This document shows positions 17,034 to 24,718 of a stretch of 64,000 bases of DNA, piece after piece (the stretch's first letter is position 1; each line of letters begins with the position of its first letter). The stretch covers positions 1,687,501 to 1,751,500 of the forward strand of contig NZ_CP109446.1 in NCBI RefSeq assembly GCF_036227265.1, read 5' to 3'. Below the pieces are notes generated by a model that was not told the DNA's origin, did not search any database, and worked only from the letters and a program-made list of their open reading frames with translations. A program made the position numbers and the translations under genes. The DNA is from Streptomyces sp. NBC_01476 (GTDB lineage: Bacteria > Actinomycetota > Actinomycetes > Streptomycetales > Streptomycetaceae).

Positions 17034-18281
17034 ATGAACGACGCCCCGCAGAGCAGCCCCGCCGCCGAGGTTCCGCCGGCCGGCACCCCCACCCTGCTGG
17101 TCAAGATCTTCGGCAAGGACCGCCCCGGCATCACCGCCGGCCTCTTCCACACCCTCGCCGGGTTCGGTGTGGACGTGGTGGACATCGAGCAGGTCGTGAC
17201 GCGGGGCCGGATGGTGCTCTGCGCCCTGGTCACCGCGCCGGCCGCCCGCGGCGCGGAGGGCGAGCTGCGCGCGACCGTGCACAGCTGGGCCGAGGCGTCC
17301 CGGATGCAGGCCGAGATCATCTCGGGCATCGGCGACAACCGCCCGCGCGGTGAGGGCCGCAGCCACGTCACCGTGCTGGGCAGCCCGCTCACCGCCGAGG
17401 ACACCGCCGCCATAACCGCACTGATCACCGGCGCCGGCGGCAACATCGACCGGATCTTCCGGCTGGCCAAGTACCCGGTCACCGCCGTGGAGTTCGCGGT
17501 GTCCGGTGCGAGCGCCGGGGCCCTGCGCTCGGCGCTCTCCCCGGAGGCGGCGGTCCGCGGGGTGGACGTCGCAGTGGTGCAGGCCGGACTGCAGCGCCGG
17601 GCGCAGCGGCTGATCGTGATGGACGTGGACTCCACCGTGATCCAGGACGAGGTGATCGAACTCTTCGCCGCGCACGCCGGCTGCGAGGCGGAGGTCGCCG
17701 AGGTGACAGCCGCCGCGATGCGCGGCGAGCTGGACTTCGAGCAGTCGCTGCACGCCCGGGTCGCCCTGCTCGCGGGCCTGGACGTCTCGGTGGTGGAGAA
17801 GGTCCGCTCGCAGGTGCGGCTGACCCCGGGCGCCCGCACCCTGGTGCGGACCCTCAAGCGGCTCGGCTACCAGGTGGGCATCGTCTCCGGCGGCTTCACC
17901 CAGGTCACCGACGACCTCAAGGAGCGGCTCGGCCTCGACTTCGCCGCCGCCAACACCCTGGAGGTGGTGGACGGCCGGCTGACCGGCCGGGTGACCGGGC
18001 CGATCGTGGACCGCGCCGGCAAGGCCCGGCTGCTGCGCAGCTTCGCCGAGCAGGCCGGGGTTCCGCTGAGCCAGACCGTCGCGGTCGGTGACGGTGCCAA
18101 CGACCTGGACATGCTCAACGCGGCCGGGCTCGGCGTCGCCTTCAACGCCAAGCCCGTCGTCCGTGAGGCGGCCGACACCGCCGTGAACGTACCTTTCCTC
18201 GACACGGTGCTGTATCTGCTGGGCATCACCCGGGAGGAAATCGAGGCGGCCGACGAGCTGGACGGTGTGGTCACCGGCTGA
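17034..18281 (+). CDS. serB: Phosphoserine phosphatase SerB
   Basis: A 415-residue enzyme of serine biosynthesis (phosphoserine to serine). Two N-terminal ACT-like regulatory domains (~15-185; LVKIFGKDRPGITAGLFHTLAG) precede the HAD phosphatase core: motif I MDVDSTVIQDE (~residue 196), motif II GIVSGGFTQV, motif III GKARLL and motif IV VAVGDGANDLDMLNAAGLGVAFNAKP. The double-ACT form is typical of actinobacteria. ATG 17034 follows GGAGAC. It is convergent with the SixA-like gene, only 18 nt away. Confidence 0.96.
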   Translation: MNDAPQSSPAAEVPPAGTPTLLVKIFGKDRPGITAGLFHTLAGFGVDVVDIEQVVTRGRMVLCALVTAPAARGAEGELRATVHSWAEASRMQAEIISGIGDNRPRGEGRSHVTVLGSPLTAEDTAAITALITGAGGNIDRIFRLAKYPVTAVEFAVSGASAGALRSALSPEAAVRGVDVAVVQAGLQRRAQRLIVMDVDSTVIQDEVIELFAAHAGCEAEVAEVTAAAMRGELDFEQSLHARVALLAGLDVSVVEKVRSQVRLTPGARTLVRTLKRLGYQVGIVSGGFTQVTDDLKERLGLDFAAANTLEVVDGRLTGRVTGPIVDRAGKARLLRSFAEQAGVPLSQTVAVGDGANDLDMLNAAGLGVAFNAKPVVREAADTAVNVPFLDTVLYLLGITREEIEAADELDGVVTG

Positions 18282-18299
18282 CCCGGCGGTGCGCCGCGG

Positions 18300-18821
18300 C
18301 TACGCCTCGTGCGGGGTCCAGAACCCCGTCAACGTGCCCACGCCGTGCTCCACGGTCTTCCAGGAGCCCGCGAAGGTGAGCACCGCGAAGGCCGCGGTGG
18401 GGAAGCCGATCTGGTCCAGCCGGGTCCTGGCGTCCCCTTCGGCGGAGCCGGCCAGCGCGTCGGCCAGCGCGTGCATCCCGGGGTTGTGCCCGACCACCAG
18501 CAGCGAGCCGATCTCGTCGGGGGTCTCGTTGAGCAGTGCCAGCAGGTCGCCGAGGCTCGCTTCGTAGAGCCGCTCCTCGTAGACGGTCCTGGGCCGGTGG
18601 TCCAGTTCGTGGGAGGCGAGCTTCCACGTCTCGCGGGTGCGGGCGGCGGTGGAGCACAGGGCGAGGTCGAAGGTGATGCCGTCGTCGAGGAAGCGGCGGC
18701 CGGCGGCTGGGGCGTCCAGCCGGCCGCGGTCGGCCAGCGGCCGCTCATGGTCCGGGACCGAGGGCCAGTCGGCCTTGGCGTGCCGGAGCAGGACGAGGGT
18801 GCGGGGCGAATCGGCGCTCAT
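18300..18821 (-). CDS. SixA-like phosphohistidine phosphatase
   Basis: A 173-residue histidine-phosphatase-superfamily protein. The catalytic LLRHAKADW motif lies at residues ~9-17, the acid/phosphate pocket in ALCSTAARTRETW, and the second His in LLVVGHNPGMHALA. SixA proteins dephosphorylate phosphohistidines on phosphotransfer proteins; the target here is unknown. ATG 18821 follows GAGAGGC; the longer frame upstream is not supported. Confidence 0.9.
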   Translation of the reverse strand: MSADSPRTLVLLRHAKADWPSVPDHERPLADRGRLDAPAAGRRFLDDGITFDLALCSTAARTRETWKLASHELDHRPRTVYEERLYEASLGDLLALLNETPDEIGSLLVVGHNPGMHALADALAGSAEGDARTRLDQIGFPTAAFAVLTFAGSWKTVEHGVGTLTGFWTPHEA

Positions 18822-19232
18822 GCCTCTCAGCTTTCCAGAAAACCCGCGCCCAGGCGCGGGCTGGCCCCCACCACCGGCCACTCACCGCCGCCAGGGGGCG
18901 CTGTGACCAGCGCCGCAGCCGGTCCGGAGCCCGGGCCGGGACCGGGCCGGAGCCCGAGCCGGGGCGCGTCCGGGGGTCGGGCCGGGGCCCGGCCCCGGGT
19001 GCGTCCAGAGCCGGCCCAGAGGCTGGTCCAGGGTCGGTCCGCAGCCGGTCCGGGAGCTGGTCCGGGGCACGGCCGGCGTCAGTCGGGGGGCTGGTCCAGG
19101 GTCGGTCCGCAGCCAGTTCGGGAGCTGGTCCACGGTCGACCGGCGTCGGTCGCAGCCGGTTCGCAGCCGCTGCGAGGGCCGAGCCAGGACCGGTCCGGCC
19201 GCCGGGCCGGGGTGCGTCCGGGGCTCGGGTCG
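18822..19232. other. 411-bp intergenic, extremely G+C-rich repetitive region
   Basis: No coding frame here looks like protein. The sequence is dominated by imperfect GGTCCGG/GCCGGTCC-type motifs and includes the 68-bp tandem duplication listed separately. It probably contains the promoter of the SixA-like gene at its left end, but no clear boxes were seen. Confidence 0.5.
19021..19156. repeat. Two imperfect 68-bp tandem repeats
   Basis: Copy 1 (19021-19088) and copy 2 (19089-19156) both begin GGCTGGTCCAGGGTCGGTCC and continue GCAGCC...GGGAGCTGGTCC. They lie in the non-coding region between the SixA-like gene and a small membrane-protein gene. Confidence 0.75.
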
Positions 19233-19475
19233 TTACAGCAGGTGCTGCAGCAGGGCGCCGAGTGCGGTGGCGAGGTGGGTGAGGGTGTCCCCGGCCGGGA
19301 GGGCCGACGCGTCCGCCGGGCCGGCGCTGAGCAGCGCCAGCAGCGTGGCGAAGGCGGCGGCGGGCAGGGCGATGGCCCACCACGGCAGCCGGGTCTGCAC
19401 CCGGGCGGCCTTCTCCGGGCCGGGAGCGGCCGGACCGCCGCGCCGGGCGCAGAGGTGCGGGGACTGCGTGGTCAC
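19233..19475 (-). CDS. Small predicted membrane protein (80 aa)
   Basis: Not recognised beyond being a plausible gene. It has a basic N-terminus (LCARRGG, EKAARVQTR), one strong membrane helix (LPWWAIALPAAAFATLLALL), then a Leu/Ala-rich tail (THLATALGALLQHLL). GTG 19475 has an excellent GGAGG ribosome site eight bases upstream, the main reason to call it. Topology would place the short C-terminal tail outside. It stands alone next to the repetitive region. Confidence 0.6.
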   Translation of the reverse strand: MTTQSPHLCARRGGPAAPGPEKAARVQTRLPWWAIALPAAAFATLLALLSAGPADASALPAGDTLTHLATALGALLQHLL

Positions 19476-19667
19476 GGTGACCGCCTCCGTGGTTGGACCG
19501 TCGAAGTGCCTTGTTCCTGCGTGCAGTTCGACGCTACGGGGGCGGGGCGGGCGGCCCCATCCGGTCGTCCACCCACTTGACCCTGACCCTGGCCCCCTAG
19601 GGATGGTGGGGTTGTCCCCACCCCCCGCTCAGGGGGAAGGACCGGGTCCGGTCCTGCGGCCGGGCGG

Positions 19668-19790
19668 TCAGCCCATCCGGGAGGCGAAGATCGCGACCAC
19701 CGCGACGATCGCGGGCACCGCCATCATCATCCCGAAGATCATCAGCAGGCGCCGCTGGGGCTGCGGGGGATTCGGTTCGAGTACGGGCAT
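19668..19790 (-). CDS. SGM_5486-type small transporter-associated protein
   Basis: A 40-residue membrane protein: a Pro-rich, basic head (MPVLEPNPPQPQRRLL) and one helix (MIFGMMMAVPAIVAVVAIFA). It resembles the Streptomyces 'SGM_5486 family transporter-associated protein', which is found beside CynX-type MFS genes. Here it follows the MFS gene on the same strand, 42 nt after its stop, so it is probably co-transcribed and may be an accessory micropeptide. There is no clear ribosome site. Confidence 0.75.
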   Translation of the reverse strand: MPVLEPNPPQPQRRLLMIFGMMMAVPAIVAVVAIFASRMG

Positions 19791-19832
19791 GGGATCAGTC
19801 TGGCACCGGCGGTACGGCGGACCGCGGCGGGG

Positions 19833-21206
19833 TCACAGTTCGTCCTCGATGTGCCGCCTGCGCCCGGCCGACACCCCGCAGAAGACCTGCGGCACGACCA
19901 GGGCGATCATCAGCGCCATCGGGAGTCCCCAGCCGCCGCTCGCCTGGTTGAGCACGCCGACCAGGATCGGCCCGGGGATCGACAGCAGATAGCCGGTGCT
20001 CTGTGCGAACGCCGACAGCCGCACCACTCCGGCACCGGACCGGGACCGCATCCCGATCATGGTGAGCACCAGCGGGAAGGCGCAGTTGGCGACGCCGAGC
20101 AGCAGCGCCCACAGCCAGGGCAGCCAGGAGGTGGCGGCGGGCGCGGCCCACAGCCCGGCGAAGCCGGCCACCTGGAAGCCGGCCAGCACCACGACGATCG
20201 GGCCCTGCGAGCGCATCCGGGCGGCGAGCGCCGGCAGCACGAAGGAGAGCGGCACGGCGATCACCATGGTGACGGCGAGCAGCAGGCCGGCCGTGTCCGC
20301 GGAGACTCCGGCGTCCCGGAAGATCTGCGGCATCCAGCCCATCGTGACGTAGGCGCCGGTGGCCTGCAGGCCGAAGAAGGCGCCGAGCATCCAGGCGGTA
20401 CGGCTGCGGGTGATCCGGCCGTGCGCGCCGTGTTCGCCGAGAGCGCCGCCACCGCGGTGCTCGCTGCGTGCGCTGTGTTCGCCGAGTGCGCCGTTCCCGG
20501 TGGCCGGGGCGGTGCCGCGTACACCAGGAGTGCCGGCCGGCGGCCGGGGCGCGGCCGACCTGTCCCGTACCAGCGGCAGCCAGGGCAGCACCGCGACGGC
20601 GGCCGGCGCCGCCCACACGGCCAGGCCGAGCCGCCAGTTGCCGCCCAGCGCGTCGGTGAGCGGCACGGTGACGGCGGCGGCCACCGCGGTGCCCAGCGAG
20701 AGCGCCATCGAGTACAGGCCGGTGACCGCGCCGACCCGGTCGGGGAAGTAGCGCTTGACGATCACCGGCATCAGCACGTTGGAGACGGCTATGCCGGCCA
20801 GGGCCAGCGCGCTGGCAGCCAGGAAGACGGCGGTGCCGCCGGCGAGGGGACGCAAGCCCAGCCCGGCGGCGATGGCGGCCATGCCGGCGCAGATCACCGC
20901 GCCGGGGCCGTAGCGGCGGGCGAGCCGGGGCGCGGCGAAGCCGAAGAGGGCGAAGCAGGCCGCGGGGACGGAGGTGAGCAGTCCTGCCATCGCGCCGCTC
21001 ATACCGAGTCCGGCGCGGACCTCCTTGAGCAGCGGCCCGAGGCTGGTGACGGCCGGGCGCAGGTTGACGGCCGCGAGCAGGAGCCCGGCGACGACGAGGC
21101 GGCGTACCCAGGGCGCCAGGGTGTTCCGCGGTGCGGGAGGAGCGCCGGGAACGGCCTCCCGGGGCACGCGGGTCCGGTCGAGGGTCACTGATTCGTCTTC
21201 TTGCAT
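19833..21206 (-). CDS. CynX/NimT-type MFS transporter
   Basis: A 457-residue, 12-helix major facilitator. Family features include AVNLRPAVTSLGPLLKEVRAGLGMS after the first helix and RYFPDRVGAVTGLYSMALSLGTA in helix 4-5; a His/Ala/Gly-rich loop sits mid-protein (GALGEHSARSEHRGGGALGEH). CynX-type members move cyanate, nitroimidazoles or other small compounds; the substrate is unknown. The divergent GntR gene is the likely regulator. ATG 21206 (or GTG 21209) lies six bases after a TATGAT -10-like box with no ribosome site, so a leaderless mRNA is predicted. Confidence 0.9.
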   Translation of the reverse strand: MQEDESVTLDRTRVPREAVPGAPPAPRNTLAPWVRRLVVAGLLLAAVNLRPAVTSLGPLLKEVRAGLGMSGAMAGLLTSVPAACFALFGFAAPRLARRYGPGAVICAGMAAIAAGLGLRPLAGGTAVFLAASALALAGIAVSNVLMPVIVKRYFPDRVGAVTGLYSMALSLGTAVAAAVTVPLTDALGGNWRLGLAVWAAPAAVAVLPWLPLVRDRSAAPRPPAGTPGVRGTAPATGNGALGEHSARSEHRGGGALGEHGAHGRITRSRTAWMLGAFFGLQATGAYVTMGWMPQIFRDAGVSADTAGLLLAVTMVIAVPLSFVLPALAARMRSQGPIVVVLAGFQVAGFAGLWAAPAATSWLPWLWALLLGVANCAFPLVLTMIGMRSRSGAGVVRLSAFAQSTGYLLSIPGPILVGVLNQASGGWGLPMALMIALVVPQVFCGVSAGRRRHIEDEL

Positions 21207-21231
21207 CACACCATCATAGAATCATGGGATG
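21206..21231. promoter_or_regulatory. Back-to-back -10 boxes for two divergent leaderless genes
   Basis: TAGAAT (21217-21222, plus strand) ends six bases before ATG 21229. TATGAT (minus strand, 21218-21213) ends six bases before ATG 21206. The boxes overlap by two base pairs, so polymerase can probably occupy only one direction at a time. Direct ATCAT copies (21213-21217 and 21221-21225) may be part of a GntR operator. Confidence 0.5.
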
Positions 21232-21906
21232 ACTCTCGGACCCGTCCCCCGTGCCTCGGCGCTCGCCGATCAGGTCATCGCCCGGCTGCGCGCCGAGATC
21301 GCCTCAGGGGCGTGGCCGGTGGGCTCGCGCATTCCCACCGAACCGGAACTGGTGGAGCGGCTGGGGGTGGCCCGCAACACGGTGCGGGAGGCGGTCAGGG
21401 CGCTGGCCCACAACGGGCTGCTCGACATCCGGCAGGGCTCGGGCACCTATGTGCTGGCGACCAGTGAGCTGGCCGGGGTGATGGGGCAGCGGTTCGCCGG
21501 CGCCGATCCGCTGCACGTCGCCGAGCTGCGCGGCTCGCTGGAGGCGACCGCCGCGGCGCTGGCCGCCGAGCGCCGCGATGAGGCGGATCTGCGGCACCTG
21601 GACGCACTGCTGGAGCGCCGGGAGGAGGCGTGGCGTTCGGGCGACGCGGAAGCGTTCGTGGAGGCCGACGCCACCCTCCACCTCGCGGTGGTCGCGACCT
21701 CCCACAACGAGGTGCTGGCCGCCCTCTACGCCGACCTCGGCCAGGTGCTGCGGGACTTCCTGCGGGCCGACGTCGGCACCGAACTGCGGCCGGAGGACCA
21801 CCTCGACCACGCCCGGCTGGTGGCCGCCATCCGGGCCGGCGACCCGGACCGCGCCGCCGCGGAGGCCCGCGACCACGCCTTCCACTGCCGCTTCACCAAC
21901 TCCTGA
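21229..21906 (+). CDS. FadR-subfamily GntR transcriptional regulator
   Basis: A 225-residue repressor: N-terminal winged HTH (LADQVIARLRAEIASGAWPVGSRIPTEPEL, VARNTVREAVRALAHNGLLDIRQGSGTYV) and an all-helical FCD ligand domain with metal-binding Asp/His positions (EADATLHLAVVATSHNEVL, DHARLVAAIRAGD, HAFHCR). It probably controls the divergent MFS gene in response to its substrate. It starts without a ribosome site, six bases after TAGAAT. It is convergent with fabI across a hairpin terminator. Confidence 0.92.
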   Translation: MTLGPVPRASALADQVIARLRAEIASGAWPVGSRIPTEPELVERLGVARNTVREAVRALAHNGLLDIRQGSGTYVLATSELAGVMGQRFAGADPLHVAELRGSLEATAAALAAERRDEADLRHLDALLERREEAWRSGDAEAFVEADATLHLAVVATSHNEVLAALYADLGQVLRDFLRADVGTELRPEDHLDHARLVAAIRAGDPDRAAAEARDHAFHCRFTNS

Positions 21907-21927
21907 CCGCCCTGGCACCCGCACGAA

Positions 21928-21959
21928 GGCACCCCGCACCGACTCGGGTACGGGGTGCC
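21928..21959. terminator. Bidirectional terminator between the GntR gene and fabI
   Basis: A perfect 9-bp stem GGCACCCCG/CGGGGTGCC whose 14-nt loop contains a further CCGA/TCGG pairing. It lies between convergent stop codons. Confidence 0.75.
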
Positions 21960-21981
21960 GCGTCGCGGTCCGGGTGCGGTG

Positions 21982-22773
21982 TCAGGCGCCCACCGCGTGG
22001 AGCCCGCCGTCCACGTGGATGATCTCGCCGGTGGTCTTGGGGAACCAGTCCGAGAGCAGCGCGACGACACCGCGGCCGGCCGGCTCGGGGTCGGACATGT
22101 TCCACTCCAGCGGGGAGCGGTGGTTCCAGACGTCGGCGAGTTCCGCGAAGCCGGGGATGGACTTGGCGGCCATCGAGCCGATCGGGCCGGCTGAGATGAG
22201 GTTGCAGCGCACGTTCTGCTTGCCCAGGTCGCGGGCGATGTAGCGGGAGGTGGCCTCCAGCGCGGCCTTGGCCGGGCCCATCCAGTCGTACTGCGGCCAG
22301 GCGAACTGCGCGTCGAAGGTGAGGCCGACCACCGAGCCGCCGCCGGTGCCGGTGGCGCTGTCCGGCGCGGACATCAGCGGCAGGCACGCCATGGTGAGGG
22401 ACTTCAGCGAGTACGCCGACACGTGCATCGCGGTGGCGACGGACTCGAAGGGCGTGTTGAGGAAGTTGCCGCCGAGCGCGTCCTGCGGCGCGAATCCGAT
22501 CGAGTGGACGACGCCGTCGAGGCCGCCGAGCTCGTCGCGGACGACGCTCTCCAGACCGCTCAGGTGCTCGTCGTTGGTGACGTCCAGCTCGATCACCTTG
22601 ACCGGCTTGGGCAGCTTCTTGGCGATCCGCTCGGTGAGGGTGGGCCGGGGGAAGGCGGTCAGGATGATCTCGGCACCCTGCTCCTGCGCCAGCCTGGCGG
22701 TGTGGAAGGCGATGGAGGACTCCATCAGCACACCGGTGATCAGGACCCGCTTGCCGTCGAGGATTCCGCTCAT
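21982..22773 (-). CDS. fabI: Enoyl-ACP reductase (NADH) FabI
   Basis: A 263-residue enzyme that catalyses the last reduction of each fatty-acid elongation cycle (FASII). It has the divergent SDR nucleotide loop GVLMESSIAFHTARLAQEQGAEI, SIGFAPQDALGG, and the active-site region FDAQFAWPQYDWMGPAKAALE holding the Tyr and Lys of the Y-x6-K motif. It ends with EIIHVDGGLHAVGA. FabI is the target of isoniazid- and triclosan-type inhibitors in relatives. It follows fabG by only five bases, forming a fabG-fabI operon. ATG 22773. Confidence 0.97.
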   Translation of the reverse strand: MSGILDGKRVLITGVLMESSIAFHTARLAQEQGAEIILTAFPRPTLTERIAKKLPKPVKVIELDVTNDEHLSGLESVVRDELGGLDGVVHSIGFAPQDALGGNFLNTPFESVATAMHVSAYSLKSLTMACLPLMSAPDSATGTGGGSVVGLTFDAQFAWPQYDWMGPAKAALEATSRYIARDLGKQNVRCNLISAGPIGSMAAKSIPGFAELADVWNHRSPLEWNMSDPEPAGRGVVALLSDWFPKTTGEIIHVDGGLHAVGA

Positions 22774-22778
22774 GGTGA

Positions 22779-23498
22779 TCAGTGACCCATGCCCAATCCG
22801 CCGTCAACGGGGATGACGGCTCCAGTGATGTACGAAGCGTCGTCGGAGGCGAGGAAGCGCACGGCGGCGGCGATCTCCTCCGGCTGCGCGTAGCGCCCGA
22901 GCGGCACCTGGGCGACGATGCCGCTGCGCTGCTCGTCGCTGAGCGCCCGGGTCATGTCGGTGTCGACGAAGCCCGGGGCCACGACGTTGAAGGTGATGTT
23001 GCGCGAGCCCAGCTCACGGGCGAGCGAGCGGGCGAAGCCGACCAGACCGGCCTTGGAGGCCGCGTAGTTGGCCTGGCCCGCCTGGCCCAGCAGCCCGACG
23101 ACGGAGGAGATCAGCACGACCCGGCCCTTGCGGGCCCGCAGCATGCCGCGGTTGGCGCGCTTGACGACCCGGAAGGTCCCGGTGAGGTTGGTGTCGAGGA
23201 CGGAGGTGAAGTCGTCCTCGGTCATCCGCATCAGCAGCTGGTCCTTGGTGACGCCGGCGTTGGCGACGAGCACCTCGACATTGCCGTGCGCGGCTTCGAT
23301 CTCCTTGTAGGCCTGCTCGACCTGCTCGGTTTCTGTGATGTCGCAGCGGACCGCGAGCACACCGAGGTCGGTGAGGTCGGCCGGCGGCCGGCCGGAGCGG
23401 TAGGTGATGGCGACCTTGTCGCCCGCCTCGGCGAATGCCCGGGCGATGGCGAGGCCGATGCCCCGGTTTCCTCCGGTGACGAGAACCGAGCGGCTCAA
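22779..23498 (-). CDS. fabG: 3-oxoacyl-ACP reductase FabG
   Basis: A 239-residue NADPH-dependent SDR: TGGNRGIGLAIARAF cofactor loop, NAGVTKD, catalytic Ser in VVLISSVVGLLG, YAASKAG (Tyr and Lys of YxxxK), and GFVDTDMTRAL. It reduces 3-oxoacyl-ACP in fatty-acid synthesis. It is first of two genes with fabI; the five-base gap means tight co-expression. GGGAAGGGTGATCCGTTGAGC-like sequence upstream gives an adequate ribosome site for the start at 23498. Confidence 0.96.
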   Translation of the reverse strand: MSRSVLVTGGNRGIGLAIARAFAEAGDKVAITYRSGRPPADLTDLGVLAVRCDITETEQVEQAYKEIEAAHGNVEVLVANAGVTKDQLLMRMTEDDFTSVLDTNLTGTFRVVKRANRGMLRARKGRVVLISSVVGLLGQAGQANYAASKAGLVGFARSLARELGSRNITFNVVAPGFVDTDMTRALSDEQRSGIVAQVPLGRYAQPEEIAAAVRFLASDDASYITGAVIPVDGGLGMGH

Positions 23499-23570
23499 CG
23501 GATCACCCTTCCCACTAGACAGCCTGTCCAGGGAAAGCTATCGGTCCGGCCCGCGTTCCGGGGAATCGGC

Positions 23571-23602
23571 CCCGACAGGCTGACCAGCGGCAGCCTGTCG
23601 GG
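23571..23602 (-). terminator. Terminator after the LPMO gene
   Basis: A perfect 12-bp stem CCCGACAGGCTG/CAGCCTGTCGGG with an 8-nt loop, 17-48 bases beyond the LPMO stop. It insulates the fabG-fabI transcript from the LPMO. A third copy of CAGCCTGTC occurs at ~23520. Confidence 0.8.
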
Positions 23603-23618
23603 TTCCTACAGCGACCGC

Positions 23619-24509
23619 TCAGTTCCCGGCGCGTGATCCTGCCCTGCGGCGGCTCCAGAAGAGCAGCCCCAGGGCGCCGGAGGCGAGCACCGCGCTGGCG
23701 GACAGGGCGGCTTGGAGCGTCGCACTGCTCGGCGTGGCGGTGGCGACGTCGCTGGTCGCGATGGGCTCGGTGCCGCCGTGGCCGTGGTGGCTGACGGTGG
23801 ACCTCGACTCGCCCGCGGCGATCTGGGCGTCGGTGGGCGCCTGGGGCGCGGCCTTGAGCGCCGCGGCACCCGTCTGGCCGAAGACGACATCCGCGCAGCC
23901 GTAGAAGGCCTCGGGGCTGTCACTGCGCTGCCACACCTGGTAGATCAACTGCCGCCCGGTGCGCGCCGGGAGGGTGGCGTTGAAGGTGTAGTAGCCGCTG
24001 GGCGCCGAGGGGACGGTGTCGTAGGCCGCGATCGGCGTCGTGTCGAGGTCGGACCACTTCAGCGGTTTGGTCGGGTCGTAGCCCTGCTTGGTGATGTAGA
24101 GCGTCATGGTGCCCCGGTGCGGGGCGGTGACCCGGAAGCTGATGCTCCGCTGCCCGGCGGTGACGGGTGTGGCGGGCCAGTCGGTACGGGCCCAGTCCAG
24201 CGCCCGGTACTTGTCGCGGTTGGCCGAGCAGAGGTGGCCGTCGGGGATGATCGTGCGGCTCTGTCCGTTGGCGTCGGCGATGTTGACCTCGTTCCAGTCG
24301 TACAGCGGCTGGGTGCCGCTGTCGGCGACGAGGTCCTTGCAGACCTGGGACTTGGGGTTCTCCGGGCCTTCCGCGTAGCAGCCGGAGACCCGGCTGACCG
24401 GGGTGCTGAGCGCGCCGTGGGCGTCGGCCAGGCCGGGGGTGAGGGCGCCGATGATCAGTGCGGTGGCGCCGACCGCACTGATGGTGGCGGTGTTGCGGCG
24501 TACTGACAT
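23619..24509 (-). CDS. AA10 lytic polysaccharide monooxygenase with C-terminal membrane anchor
   Basis: A 296-residue exported copper enzyme. The signal peptide ends ...GLADA before His31, which becomes the N-terminal copper ligand; His131 (VTAPHRG) completes the histidine brace. Cys pairs (C44/C57, and C94 with the later C of YGCADV) fit AA10. It oxidatively cleaves chitin or cellulose-like glycans. Instead of a carbohydrate-binding module it has a His/Ser/Ala-rich spacer and a C-terminal hydrophobic helix (SASAVLASGALGLLFW) followed by RRR, so it stays on the membrane or wall. The start follows AGGAGC. A dre-like operator lies upstream. Confidence 0.93.
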   Translation of the reverse strand: MSVRRNTATISAVGATALIIGALTPGLADAHGALSTPVSRVSGCYAEGPENPKSQVCKDLVADSGTQPLYDWNEVNIADANGQSRTIIPDGHLCSANRDKYRALDWARTDWPATPVTAGQRSISFRVTAPHRGTMTLYITKQGYDPTKPLKWSDLDTTPIAAYDTVPSAPSGYYTFNATLPARTGRQLIYQVWQRSDSPEAFYGCADVVFGQTGAAALKAAPQAPTDAQIAAGESRSTVSHHGHGGTEPIATSDVATATPSSATLQAALSASAVLASGALGLLFWSRRRAGSRAGN

Positions 24510-24572
24510 GTGGGGGGCTCCTGTCGTGCCTGAGGTGGTGCTCTGCGGACAAGGAGGGCGGTTGTCATGAGC

Positions 24573-24594
24573 ATACTAATTGGTCTGGACCAAG
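24573..24594 (-). promoter_or_regulatory. DasR-type operator (dre) overlapping the LPMO promoter
   Basis: ATTGGTCTGGACCAAG (24579-24594) matches 11 of 12 core bases of the dre palindrome TGGTCTAGACCA known for the GlcNAc-responsive repressor DasR. On the minus strand it sits immediately upstream of a TAGTAT -10-like box (24578-24573), 64 bases before the LPMO start. Repression relieved by GlcNAc-6-phosphate would link the LPMO to chitin or cell-wall turnover. Confidence 0.72.
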
Positions 24595-24718
24595 CCAAGA
24601 GCCGGCCGCGGAAGTTATCCACAGGCGGCGGCAAATGGCCGAGCAGGGGGCGGTGGTGACGTGGTTCACTGCCGTTACCTGTCGGACACCTGTCGAACGG
24701 TCGAAGGGGAACCCCGTC

